From contig CP053159.1 in NCBI GenBank assembly GCA_014607495.2, forward strand, positions 4,223,501-4,287,500: a stretch of DNA of 64,000 nt. Reading direction: 5' to 3'. This DNA comes from Carposina sasakii (taxonomy: Eukaryota; Arthropoda; Insecta; Lepidoptera; Carposinidae). The position numbers and the translations under genes are program-made. Shown here one piece after another: positions 34,162-45,099 of this stretch (positions are counted from its first letter, which is position 1; each line of letters starts with the position of its first letter). The notes under the pieces were generated by a model that made no database searches, was not told where the DNA came from, and worked only from the letters and a program-made list of their open reading frames with translations.

Positions 34162-36309
34162 TATCATTACTAAGGTATTTAAATAAATCATCTTAAATAA
34201 TTAATAGTTGTAAATAAATCATATGGCCATCAACTAAAAAAGTGAGGGAAGAGCAAATTATGATTCTATGCTTGATTTAGTTTTTGGCGGTGTCTGGGTC
34301 TAACCTACTCCCAAAAAAAGAGGGGTTATCAATTCGTAGATATGTCCTTTTTTTATTCATGTGTTTCAAGCCTTAGAGCACTCTGAATATGGTTGCGCAA
34401 TGGCAGCGCTTCCGCCAACCTTGTTTACTTATTAAACAGCTGTTAATCGGTGTGCCTATGTAAGAAGTACTAATAGGAGATGAGTTAACCAATATAGTCC
34501 TGCGATCAGAGTACTTAGACAATGTAATATCGTTTCACATCGACGATCGGTGTCGTAACACTCGTCTTAACAGTTAGACTTTATCATGGTAACTTAACGT
34601 ACGCGCAATAATGAAGGCTTCTGGAGAAAACGTGTCGATGACGAATTTTTATCGATATAAAGAAATTATTTTAATTAAAAATATTTTAAGCTAAGCTCAA
34701 AAGGGCTAAAGCTATGGTTTCCGAGGAAAGCGGTGGCTATATAAATATGAATAGCGGCCATTAAATAACTTTTAAAAATAGCTTTGTAACGTTCATGTGG
34801 GTAGAAAGTTCGTAAAATTATCGAAACATTACCTATCTCAATTTATCTCCAAGATTTCATTTGGCGCGTTCGTTAAATGACTTGATGAAATCCAACCCTT
34901 ATAGAACAGCGGAAACTACTAACGGATTATTTTTTAACAGGTCACCTCCTAATTGTACTTCCTTAATGAATGGGTTTTTCATGGAATACTTGCGAAACTC
35001 GTTGCATGTGTAACATCAATTCTCTTGTTCTTTGCGAGCCTAAGTTTTAATGTGATTTTAAGGTCATAGAAAAAGTTTTAGCTGGCTATTTTCTGTAAAT
35101 AAAACAACAAGCCATAAGATAAATTTGATGGGCAGGTACTTCAAATGTACTTACCTATTCATAATAATTAATAAAAAAATCACAGAGAATAGCAAACTGA
35201 TTAGATCAGTTTAAAGTTCTACAAGTTACGTCCACTGTTGTTTATTATTGACCAATACCTAGAAATCGGGAGTTACCTTAAAAAAAGATAAGAAATCTTC
35301 CATCATAATATTATACTCATAAAAAGCCTCCAAGAGCAACAGATGGATGATATAAAATCCATTTACAATCAGCCTAGTAGATCTCTATAACAATAAATCT
35401 GTATTATGACATCGTTTTTCAAATAGCGCCATCTAGCGTCGTTATCCTGTATTTATTATGACAACTGCACCGCTAACTTTGCTCATGACATTTATGTTAA
35501 TTTATTCGCATTTTAATGGGAATCCTGTTAAATCCTTGTATTTATTGCCACATGCTTTTTGTAAGTATTGTGGACATACTCGTATTGCTGCTGTCTTATG
35601 TTAAACCAGTAGAAAGTATTACCTACATTATTATAGGCTAGCTATCTCATATCAGGCCCCTTAGACTTCCATAAAGCCTCAGAGATCATTGTAATACTTC
35701 GATCAAATCTAGGAAAACTCGGGATTGATAATTACTAGGTCTATGTGGAATACAAGTTCCAGATATTCCAGATGAACTAATGTTTTTGTATGTGAAATAA
35801 AAAGCGTATGGTTTTTTACTCTTGTACATTTTAAATCAATACCAGTAGCCCAACACTAAGTAAAAATTGCACAATTACATATTCGTTTTACACCTAAGTA
35901 TAAAAATAACAACAAAATATACGGGATTAAACAATTAGCCTCCTTTTAACCCCACGCAAAAGCTCATTCCTACAACTGCCCAACACTATGTGCCACTTTA
36001 TGCATAAGAACTTTATGGGCTCTAACCAGCCTTACGTTGACGACTGTACTAAAATTGTGTAATATGAAATGTGGCCAGAAGAGGTGACCTGAATATTAAT
36101 AACTTCATTTCTCTATTTACCGGGATATCGGGCAACGAATCTTGCACGTAAATAGTTCGTGTTCAGTGTACCAACATAGCACACACCGAAAATTCATTAC
36201 AATATATTTAATAATAATAAATATTCACACACTACATTAACCTAGTCCCACATTAAGATCCCTAAGGTCTTGTGTCGTGGGTACTAAGCAACTAATAAAT
36301 ACTAATATA
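34162..36309. other. Noncoding stretch, nothing recognised
   Basis: A/T-rich. TA at 36308-36309 is the left target duplication of the pogo-like element. Confidence 0.5.
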
Positions 36310-36337
36310 GGGTAAATGTGGGATAGTCGCCTCACTG
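36310..36337 (+). repeat. Left terminal inverted repeat of the pogo-like element
   Basis: GGGTAAATGTGGGATAGT, then CGCCTCACT. Pairs with the right terminus with two mismatches, both in the inner third. Confidence 0.9.
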
Positions 36338-36350
36338 GGATAGATGCCTC
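36321..36350 (+). promoter_or_regulatory. Tandem GGATAG..GCCTC motifs at the left end
   Basis: GGATAGTCGCCTC (36321-36333) and GGATAGATGCCTC (36338-36350) are direct repeats 17 bp apart, one inside and one just beyond the terminal repeat. Binding by the element's own transposase is inferred. Confidence 0.55.
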
Positions 36351-36561
36351 GGTAAACACGTAGCAACATGTACAAACAATAACCTCGCGCTGTTTTGTTT
36401 AAACGTAAGCCTAGCTCCTTCCCCCCGCCAGTCAGTATCGGGCATTTCGTTAGAGCGCACGTGTCGAAATTTGTGAGACGGAACATAAATTACGCGGCAA
36501 TTTATTGTTGGATTTGCCTTGCGTTAAATCTTTTTGCCCTCGCAACTTTTCATGTTATGAG

Positions 36562-36766
36562 GTAAGTACTTGAAGCTTTGTATTTTTAATGTGTATATAT
36601 GTCATATAAACTCATTTTATTATTTTTAAAGTGTTTTTTAAAGCTATTTATTTAATAATCTGGAGGGCGTCTATCCCTTCAAAAAAGGATAGATGCCCCA
36701 GTTTTTGTGAGTATAGATGCCCTAAGAGGCATCTATCCCTTTATTGTGTTTATTGTGTTTCTCTAG
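36562..36766 (+). other. Predicted 5'-UTR intron with four motif copies
   Basis: Donor GAG|GTAAGT at 36559-36567 and acceptor TTTCTCTAG ending at 36766, just before GTATG. Inside are GGGCGTCTATCCC (36665), GGATAGATGCCCC (36687), GTATAGATGCCCT (36711) and GAGGCATCTATCCC (36726): two inverted pairs of the terminal motif. Unspliced, an upstream ATG reads straight to TGA. Confidence 0.6.
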
Positions 36767-36768
36767 GT

Positions 36769-38933
36769 ATGCCACGCAAATACGTGCGTAAAGCAGGGGC
36801 ACGCCCCAGAGGCACGTGGACAGAAGATGCCCTTATAAAGGCCTTTGAAGAGCTAAGGCAAAATAAATATGGTATAAATGAAGTATCTCGTCATTTTGGA
36901 ATTCCAGCAAGAACCCTAAGAAGACGATTTGCAAAACAAGATACAAAAAAAATCACATTAGGTATTTTTGTTAACATGTCTTCAAAATATTAAATCATTT
37001 AAAATATTTTAATATCTTCATTGTTTTTAATTTCATACGTTTATTTTTAGGAAAACACCCAGTTCTGGATTTCGAAAATGAAAAACGGCTTGTCGCACAC
37101 ATCCAAAAACTAGAGACTGCAGGATTTCCTGTAACACGAGATACGGTACGAAGACTAGCTTTTCAATTTGCTGAAAAGCTAGGTATTGAACATAACTTTA
37201 ATAAAGAAACACGCAAAGCTGGACCTCATTGGCTACAATCTTTTCTGGAACGCCAGCCAAGGCTTAGCATCCGACAAGTTGAAGGTTTATCTCTTGCCCG
37301 AGCTCAGGGACTTAATCGTGAGGAAGTCGACAAAATGTTTAAGCTGTTGCTTCAAGTCTTAACAGAACATGATTTACTAGACAAACCAGATCGTATATTT
37401 AATGTCGACGAAACTGGGGTCCAGTTAAACAATAAACCGGGAAAGGTTATTGCTACGAAGGGCGCAAAATTAGTTCACTCAGTAACATCTGGGGAAAAAG
37501 GGGAGACTCTTTCGGTAATAGCTTGCTGCAATGCCGCTGGAAATTTTATATCTCCAGTAGTTATTATTAAAGGAGTAAACAAAAAGCCCGAATTCCAAGA
37601 TGGTCTTCCTCTTGGATCAGATGTCTACATGAGCAAAAAATCGGCTTATGTTAATGCAGAGTTATTTCAGAAATGGCTATTGCAGCATTTTATTCCCAGA
37701 AAACCTCATGGAAAAGTGGTTTTACTTCTAGATGGGCATTCTTCACACACAAACTCTGCTGACATGTTAGAGACTGCGGAAGAAAATGGTATTATACTCT
37801 TTTGTTTGCCAAGTCACAGCACGCAAGCTTTACAACCCTTAGACCGCAGTTTTTTCAAGCCATTTAAAACTTTTTATGCAGCTGAAACTAAAAACTGGAT
37901 GCTTACAAATAAAGAAAAAAAAATCAATCGCTTTGCAGCTGGCAAACTAATTGGTAACGCATGGATCCGAGCGGCTACGCCTTCTAATGCTATTTCGGGG
38001 TTTCGGGCTTGCGGTATTTACCCATACAATCCAACTGCTATTCCAGAAAGTTTTTTTGCAATCTCTGATTTGTCATCAAGGAGTCAACTCCGCGATAGCT
38101 CATTGATCGAGCAAATCGATTCGATCGATGCACATAATACATCACAGCTATCTGGTCCCTCATGTAGTAGTCAGACGTTAATAGAATTAGACGATTCAGA
38201 TCTAACTCACGAGATTTGTAATACTAGTCCCAATACAGCAAGAGAAGTTTCTCCATCTCTCATCTCTTCTTTACCTTGTCTGCAGCCTAATGCAGAAAGC
38301 ACTCAGGATACGCCTAGCAAGTTCTTGCAAGAATTTTCTCCAATACCAACAGTGCCCATACCGTTATATAAAAGAGGTAAACAGTCAGCTGCAGTATTGA
38401 CTTCTAAAGAAAACATCGCAATTAAGAGAAACAAGGGCAAGCTAACTCCAAACATACCGTGTAAAGGTAAATCACTCAAAAAGACAGTGAAAAAAAGATC
38501 AAGAGCTGATTTACAGGATACAGATACAAGTGCAACATGTGATTCCGATAACTTTAAAGAAAATGAAACTCATGTTCAAATGAAAAAGAAAAAAGAAAAT
38601 AGATCTAAGAAAATGAGAGGAAAAAAATTAAATAAAACTTCAACTACAAATACAATTCAGCGTCCTATTCGTATAATTCATAAAAGGAACCAAATAAGCA
38701 AAGTTCGTGATGAAAGGGAAACAACTCCTTCAAATATATCAGACTCTTCTGAAAATGCATCAAACGAATGCGTGGAATGTTACGAAAAATTTGAGGAAAC
38801 ACAATCAACGGTGGATTGGATTCAGTGCATCATGTGCAAAAAGTGGTTGCATGAAACCTGCACAATGTATGGAGATTATTGTAATCCATGTCATCGTTTA
38901 AAACTACGTCAAGAAAAAAATTGTTATATGTAA
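36769..38933 (+). CDS. Pogo/Tigger-like transposase with C-terminal PHD-like finger
   Basis: The coding region is 36769-36961 joined to 37051-38933 (691 residues); the intron has GT/AG ends and joins in frame. Likely action: binding the element's ends in the nucleus and catalysing cut-and-paste at TA sites. Residues 14-58 form a psq-type HTH (YGINEVSRHFGIPARTLRRR); about 66-135 is a CENP-B/Tc5-type HTH. The catalytic DDE_1 region runs from about 160 to 390, with acidic residues D184 (FNVDETG), D292 (LLLDGHSSH) and D329 (LQPLD). Lysine-rich stretches at about 537-592 look like nuclear localisation signals. C638, C641, C657, C660, H665, C668, C675 and C678 give a PHD-like C4HC3 pattern. I chose the ATG at 36769 because it follows a strong acceptor and starts MPRKYVRKAG; the frame is open further upstream, but in the presumed intron. 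No stop or frameshift. A domesticated copy is possible, but intact ends favour a transposon. Confidence 0.9.
36962..37050 (+). other. Coding intron of the transposase, 89 bp
   Basis: Donor TTAG|GTATTT and acceptor TTTATTTTTAG|G. It interrupts a glycine codon between the psq HTH and the second HTH. Reading through instead gives a stop at about 36991. Confidence 0.8.
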
Positions 38934-39088
38934 AATAAGTTAAGCGCATAGCAATACTTAAAATTGATGCTGATTGTTTTAATTAATCTAGATTTATTAG
39001 ATTTAGCTCATTCCAAAGATGATTATATTGGAGAAAAAGTTGATTAATGTTAACGAAATCTAAATAATCTGTAATTTAATTACATAGG

Positions 39089-39151
39089 GTAACTATCCCA
39101 CAAGCCGAAATATCACTGCGGCATCTAACCCACACAACAGGCGTCTATCCT
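39089..39151. promoter_or_regulatory. Motif copies near the right end of the pogo-like element
   Basis: GTAACTATCCCAC (39089), GCGGCATCTAACCC (39118) and AGGCGTCTATCCT (39139) resemble the left-end GGATAGATGCC motif in the opposite orientation. Confidence 0.5.
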
Positions 39152-39189
39152 CATTTATAAATCTTTTTTATTTCGTTTATTACTAAGTA

Positions 39190-39195
39190 AATAAA
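39190..39195 (+). promoter_or_regulatory. Candidate polyadenylation signal of the transposase gene
   Basis: AATAAA about 255 bp after the stop codon and inside the element. Other AATAAA words lie within 50 bp, so the exact one used is uncertain. Confidence 0.4.
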
Positions 39196-39309
39196 ACAGA
39201 TAAAATTAAATAATCTTAATTAGTTTTTACATTAATAAATACACAATAAATCACAAAAGGTCACGATTTGAAATTGCTTATTTTCTATAAGTTATTCGCC
39301 TGTTTCAAA

Positions 39310-39332
39310 AAGTGTGGCAACTATCCCACATT

Positions 39333-39337
<5 letters not shown>
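39310..39337 (+). repeat. Right terminal inverted repeat of the pogo-like element
   Basis: AGTGTGGCAACTATCCCAC, then ATTTACCC, reverse complement of the left terminus. Confidence 0.9.

Positions 39338-39410
<73 letters not shown>
39338..39410. repeat. (TA)n microsatellite at the right edge of the pogo-like element
   Basis: A TA tract that includes the right TA target duplication. Either the element landed in a TA-rich site or the duplication expanded afterwards. Confidence 0.9.
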
Positions 39411-39727
39411 AAATAATAAATACATAGATAAGTATAGAAACATCCATGACTCGGGATTTCCGTTTAGAGTAATTACTAAGATAAGCATGCCAAAAATACA
39501 TACCAATATTAACTATTTCTTTGACTTGATCTTATTTTGATATAACTGATAAAATCATCTAAATCTGTAGTAGTGTCGTGAAACATGTTCAAATTCTCAC
39601 ATCCCCAACAACATTTATAATGAAGCATAAATAATTATGAACTCTTAAGGAAGATTGCTTCCATTGTGGGAAGAAGATGCGGTTATGATCAGTGTAGAGC
39701 GACAACTCGCTTCCACAATTCATACAC
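39411..39727. other. Noncoding stretch, nothing recognised
   Basis: No bounded feature. Confidence 0.5.
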
Positions 39728-40033
39728 CAGCATCCGTGTGATGAATTTGGTGAGAGCGAGATGTCTCACTTTTAAACGTCAAATTCACAAAGCTATAAAT
39801 AACTAGATAAACTAAGTGTATGTACTTTGCATGTAAAAAATAGACTTAAGAATTAGGATAGACACTCGTTCTCGAGCCAGGACTGAATGAATTAGGGCTG
39901 ATAGAAGTAGTTTGCAATCCCTTTTACACACCAAGTAGAAACACTTGTCTTGTCTAGTTATTACATAGCTCTGTGGATTTGACGTTTAAAAGTGAGACAT
40001 CTCGCTCTAACCAAACTCATCATACGGGTGCTG
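39728..40033. mobile_element. 306-bp hairpin element with about 80-bp arms
   Basis: The left arm starts CAGCATCCGTGTGATGAATT and the right arm ends with its imperfect complement (CATCATACGGGTGCTG). AGCGAGATGTCTCACTTTTA pairs with its exact complement in the other arm. A 140-bp unique spacer separates the arms. No target duplication could be defined, so the MITE class is open. Confidence 0.75.
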
Positions 40034-43000
40034 ATCTAAAAGCTCAAGCGTACACCAAAGAATAATGTAATCTTCTGTTTTGTAAAACGTTCTATGTATG
40101 ACGTGATCATCTAAAGTCATACCTATCAAAGTTCTATGCTTCATCAATCATGTACCTACCACAGACAGCTGGCAATCCAGTATATTATGAAATACTCAAT
40201 TCCTTCATGATCTTGCACATTTCAATAGAAATTCAACGAAAATAATCGCCGTATTATCGATTTGTAGAGGTTTGTTAACTCCCACAGCATTGCATAAACA
40301 CATCAATGCTCTCACGGAAATATATTAACAGCCCACTATTGTGCTTTATTTGCTGAATCCATTTTAGCTGTGTCCCGAAATTCAATGTCTCCGGTCTCCG
40401 CCTCCTCTATAGACGTTTTAAAGACATTTTGGTATGTACTATAAGTAAGATCCAAATAGTTATTTTGAATATTATAAATACTCTTTAAAGAAAGGGATAC
40501 CTTAAAGTGTTCCAAATTGGATGTTCCAATGTTCTTAATTTATTCGATAAGAAATTATTAAAAAAGAGTCTTAAAGAATCTAGGTTTTATTATATAAATT
40601 GCCAGCCTAATTAACGAATGGGGCCATTAGGCAGTTTCTCAAGACGCAAACAAAGCGGTCCTAACGGTTAGGAGCCAATAAAGCATAATCAATATCTCCA
40701 AAGTTTGGAATTCAAGGGCTTGCAAAACGTGCCAACGTACATAAATAAAAGAGCATTTCCATTCAGCGCGCTCAGAGAAGAGTAATTTGCTCTTTTGTAA
40801 GCACGGAAGAGCGTACAAACATGAGTGAGCAGCACAAATATCATGTTGAAAAATCTAAACCTCTCTCATACATTTCTAATTAACATTGGTAAAATTTCTA
40901 AACGTAATACATTTACTCGAAACCTAAGGATAGCAAAGCGCTTATGTACCTACTTCTTTAGCGTATTACCGTTCGAAGACCTTCTACCATTCTTCGCCTA
41001 TAACCTTACGTAAGATGCGACCATCGCGGGAACAATACTGCCCACAGTCATTAGCCAAGTAAATCATTACCCTGACGCAAATCGGTCACAAGCGCGCCTT
41101 GTTAGCAGATGAACCTCTTTGTTGGTCCCATTGATCTTCCTGATTAAGCAATGCCTACAAGTGGAAACGCTTAGACACGACCGCTCCAAATTAAAAATTA
41201 ATACCTTATCGAGCCGTCAGCCGACCCAGTTCACAAACAAAGCACTTTTTAGAAATTCTGATCGCTAGATAGTTTGGGCGATTCATAAACAATGTAAGCC
41301 GTACAGGAGAAATTATTTTTAAGCTGTTTCTTTACGTTTACTGGGTCGGTATTTAATCTCCTTAGGCACTTGACCGCGATTGCGCCCCGTGCTACCGGAG
41401 AATGAGTTCATAAATACCTCAAATCTCGTTAACCTCTTTACAGCTAAACCTAATTTGCTTGAAGGCTTATGTAAATTGGTATAATGGGCTTAAAAAGGGA
41501 CTTGGTTTTATATATACCTTTGGGAATAATACCGTGTTATACAACAGTCTATAAAATATGGCTTTACTATCCAGCGTAGTTTCTTTTTACCGGCAAGAGG
41601 ATAGGTCAACAACTAACAATAACTAAAAATAAGAAAATAAATAGTTATGTTTTGTAATATTCATCTCAAAGCTTTAAAATTATTTATAATCCAAATATAA
41701 AAATAACACTTGAAAGCAAAAGCAGTAAAAGACACAACTAAAACTCGCATTTACAGCAGACTAAGAATAGTTCTTAAAGGTTCCACATTTCCATAAGAAA
41801 GCTCAAATGAAATTTGGCGTGAAAGTTTTGCAAGAGATGAATATGCAAAGGAATGCTCTCCCTGGCTTAACTCACTTACACGCTCCTTACCTCCTTACCC
41901 AACCAATCCATTTACTAATAGCATTAAAACGGATTTCGCCATAAAAGGTTTGCCTTTAGACCCCTGTAATGTAAAATGAACTTAATTAAAATAAATCTAG
42001 TACTTCAAAGCAACCCCAAGTATGATTAAATTGATAAATCAAAGCGGCGTTGCTAATAAAGGGAAACGGTAAAGTTACTAAGCCGTACATTCCATTTTTA
42101 GCGCTCAGATTAATAGTCAGATAGAGCACGAGCGACGCCTAAAATTATTTTGACAAAGTACCCAAGCTTCAGATATGAACGGGAAGTCTTGCACCAAAAA
42201 TTGGTACATCAATAGCGCGGGATATATGGAAGTAAGAGCACCACTAAATTTGTAAAATACACGGCTTGGGAGATAGAAGCCGGCCCATCCGTCGCATAAG
42301 CTGATTTACTGAGGTCCCACAAAGACCTTCTGCTCACAATAAAAGATATGTCGGTGTCGAGGATTAAATAATTCAACATTCAACTGCAAACGTGCACTCT
42401 CTGAGGGCAGAGTGATTAAATATAAGCCCTAAGAGATTTATAAGTGTTTATTTCTAGAATAGTGAATGCAAGGCTTCTTTTGTCCTGCAATAAATGTAAC
42501 TCCGACTGTGGAAGTATTGTTATTTGTTATATGCGGCGAATACAGGACATTATGAAAAATTTATAGCGTGCCCTCAAGTAAGGGAACTCGACAAATGTAA
42601 GATGTAAGTTCACATTGTCATTTGACGATCCCTATCGATTAGTCAAGATATCGTGCATCGATATACTTACGATTTTTTATCGGCCTGAATAAAAGATGCT
42701 ACACCTTATATTTTATTCATTTTCGTTTTAATGCTTTCTTTATAAAACGTTGCGATAGCTACTGAAATTACCAACGTAATTGCGGTCGGCATACGTGCAA
42801 CTTGTGCAATAATAAAATAACCATAGATCGTGAACCCAAATGAAATTAAGGTGTGATACCGCGGTCATAAATCATATACCAAAGTGATATTACGGCCGTA
42901 ATCAGTAACAAGATATAAATTGTTTCACATTGTACCATTGAGGTACCAACCTATTACACTCGCCTAACTAGAAACAACATTAACACAGAGTAAAAGTAAA

Positions 43001-43339
43001 TGGTAGCCGCATAATTTGTCAATGAGTACAAAGAGTTCGATATACAACAACGGGTGAACTATAAATCACAATGCAGTTGTTTTAGCCGGACATGCGATAG
43101 ATATTTCGAAACGACAACTTATCTACAAAGCTCAGAACAAGGCTGTGCTTGCCGAATGGCAGGCCCTAATTAACTGTCATGTAATTCGACATTATTGCCA
43201 TTCGATCAATATCCCATTTCATATTACTGCGGGGCGTAATGTTACCTTACTATTAGCTCGTAAAGATAAACGAGCATAATTGTAGCTGTTGTGGGAAATA
43301 TTCTGACTTATAACCTTGCTGAATTGTGTATGCAGGTTA
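40034..43339. other. Long repeat-poor noncoding stretch
   Basis: Few of the dispersed families occur here, in contrast to the first 40 kb. No exon could be recognised on either strand; possibly intronic or regulatory DNA. Confidence 0.4.
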
Positions 43340-43720
43340 GCTGCACGCATAATGGGTTATGTGGCGTACAGCGCACGGGTATTAGCGCATCGGAAGATAG
43401 TGCTTCCAGCGTAGTTTGGAGATGTCGGTTCGGCGACGATCGCATCGCGTTCGCACGCATATTACCGCACCGGCGCAGTACGGCCGCGGGGTATACGCCG
43501 ACCTAACAGTACAACGGCCGCGTGATTAGACGCCACACGATATCGCCTATTGTCGGTACACGATCGCCTCTTGTACCTTTAGAAATTGCGGAAATGGACA
43601 CGGCTCGCACCCACTCCACTAGCGGGACATTTCAATTGCAGTCCCTAGCCCGGTGGGCAAATGTATTTAATGGAATAGAATCGTCCTTTCACAACGAGGA
43701 ATCCTAATGGCTGCCAAAGA
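43340..43720. other. CpG-rich patch
   Basis: Dense in CG dinucleotides (for example GGCGACGATCGCATCGCG and ACCGCACCGGCGCAGTACGG) in an otherwise A/T-rich region. Two open frames arise here because A/T-rich stops are rare. No splice-compatible exon is evident; a promoter or enhancer is conceivable. Confidence 0.35.
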
Positions 43721-44178
43721 TTTATACGCCATCGCGTACGCTGATAAACTGTGTGATATGAATTTAAACTTGACATGATAAAATCGCAATTACGTAACAT
43801 AATTTAGAATGGACGTATTTGCGTCATTTTAGAGCGCTGCGTCTTGAAAAGTAGCCAATAGTCATAAAACTGTGACGTAGGGACATTAGTAAGCGTCGAA
43901 GTGTCCTTGTTTACGAGCAGACTAATGAGAAATGCCATCGAGAACACTGAGAAGTGAGGCGTGACTAACGAAGGCTCCTCTAACTCAACACGGGTTGACT
44001 TACAGGCCTTTAAAGAAAGACCGGGAAAAGCAATTTCGCTCTACGTTATTATATAACCGTTTGTCCGAAGAACTACTTTAACTATAGGCACATTAATTTA
44101 GCTAAATTTTCTTCGAAAAAATAATCAATGTTTGTAATTTTATGCATTATGTTTAGGTATACAGTTTATTTAGAGATC
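43721..44178. other. Noncoding stretch, nothing recognised
   Basis: No bounded feature. Confidence 0.5.
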
Positions 44179-44455
44179 AGGTTTAACAGAAGGGGTACAT
44201 GAAGCGAAAAGCTATGACAATATTTCTTTATACTATCCTACTACACTATGAAGAACTCACAAAATTTTAGGCCCGAAATCAGGTTTATTTCTCCTGATAG
44301 TATTGAGAATTCGTAAACAACTCAGAAATGTTTATAAATACAATTTTGAAAAATAAACATGTGATTTCGAGTCTCAAATTTTGCAGATAGGTTCTTTCTA
44401 ATTGACTATTTTCGTAGAATTTCATTTAAAATATCCCCTTTTGATACAACATGTA
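44179..44455. mobile_element. Mariner-like hairpin MITE (family A), diverged
   Basis: The left TAACAGAAGGGGTACATGAA and the right CCCCTTTTGATACAACATG retain the inverted ends; AAATAAACATGTGATTTCGA in the right half matches other copies exactly. Older than the copies at 28386 and 33930. Confidence 0.7.
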
Positions 44456-44981
44456 TCTATATAGATTTCACTTACGACCTGGATGTGAGACTTTCATCAG
44501 ATATACCTATAGACAAGACAATTACAAAGATGAACATACAGCACAAAAAGCAGCATTGTACATAAATTTTCGATTTCACTCCCATTCATAATGGCGTGTG
44601 CTTTGCGTCATAAATGCTGATATAATTATCATTAATGGTTTAGGTTGACACTGACACATTGAGGTTCGAAGGTAATAATATAAGGTGAATGAGTTTGGTT
44701 CGTTTGATTGCTCATACATCATCATAGAAATTATGAATGTACTCCAGTTATCTTCAATACTGCGAAGAAGTGGAAATGGTCCACAATCGATATGGCCTCG
44801 AACACTCGTATTTCATTGCTGACACTAAAATGCGATTTTGCTATTTACTACCTGCGCTTTGAATATTAAAGTAACCTTCTTTATCCGGCACGAGTACTTT
44901 ATGAGCGAGAAAATGTAAAGTGTATTTTAAATGGCAACAAAAAAGATATTAGATTTCATGACAGCGTATAGCGTTTTCTCG
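44456..44981. other. Noncoding stretch, nothing recognised
   Basis: No bounded feature. Confidence 0.5.
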
Positions 44982-45099
44982 TGCTATAGATACATACATA
45001 CATACATACATATAATCACGTCTTTATCCCTTACGGGGTAGGCAGAGCACCAAGGGCCGATAGGCCACATGATGCCACTTCTGACCAATTTTGCTATAG
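44982..45099 (-). mobile_element. Short (ATGT)n-tail retroposon with target duplication
   Basis: TGCTATAG is duplicated at 44982-44989 and 45092-45099. The 102-bp insertion has four to five tail units and is the shortest of the family, cut 5' just beyond CCACTTCTGACCAATTTT (plus strand). Confidence 0.8.

Larger units (their letters stand above)
36310..39337 (+). mobile_element. Pogo/Tigger-like DNA transposon, apparently complete
   Basis: About 3.03 kb. Terminal inverted repeats begin GGGTAAATGTGGGATAGT and match over about 28 bp with two differences. TA lies directly outside both ends (36308-36309 and 39338-39339), as in pogo and other Tc1/mariner elements; on the right it merges into a (TA)n tract. 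It carries one gene with two introns and no frame disruption. Motif copies near both ends and in the first intron may bind the transposase. Intact ends plus an open frame suggest it inserted fairly recently. Confidence 0.9.

Noticed and set aside
36631..36768. Upstream extension of the transposase start
   Set aside because: The open frame lies in the predicted 5'-UTR intron among motif repeats; the conserved-looking start MPRKYVRK is at 36769, right after a strong acceptor.
43291..43707. Two plus-strand frames in the CpG-rich patch
   Set aside because: Long frames are expected where A/T-rich stop codons are scarce; no domain or splice context.
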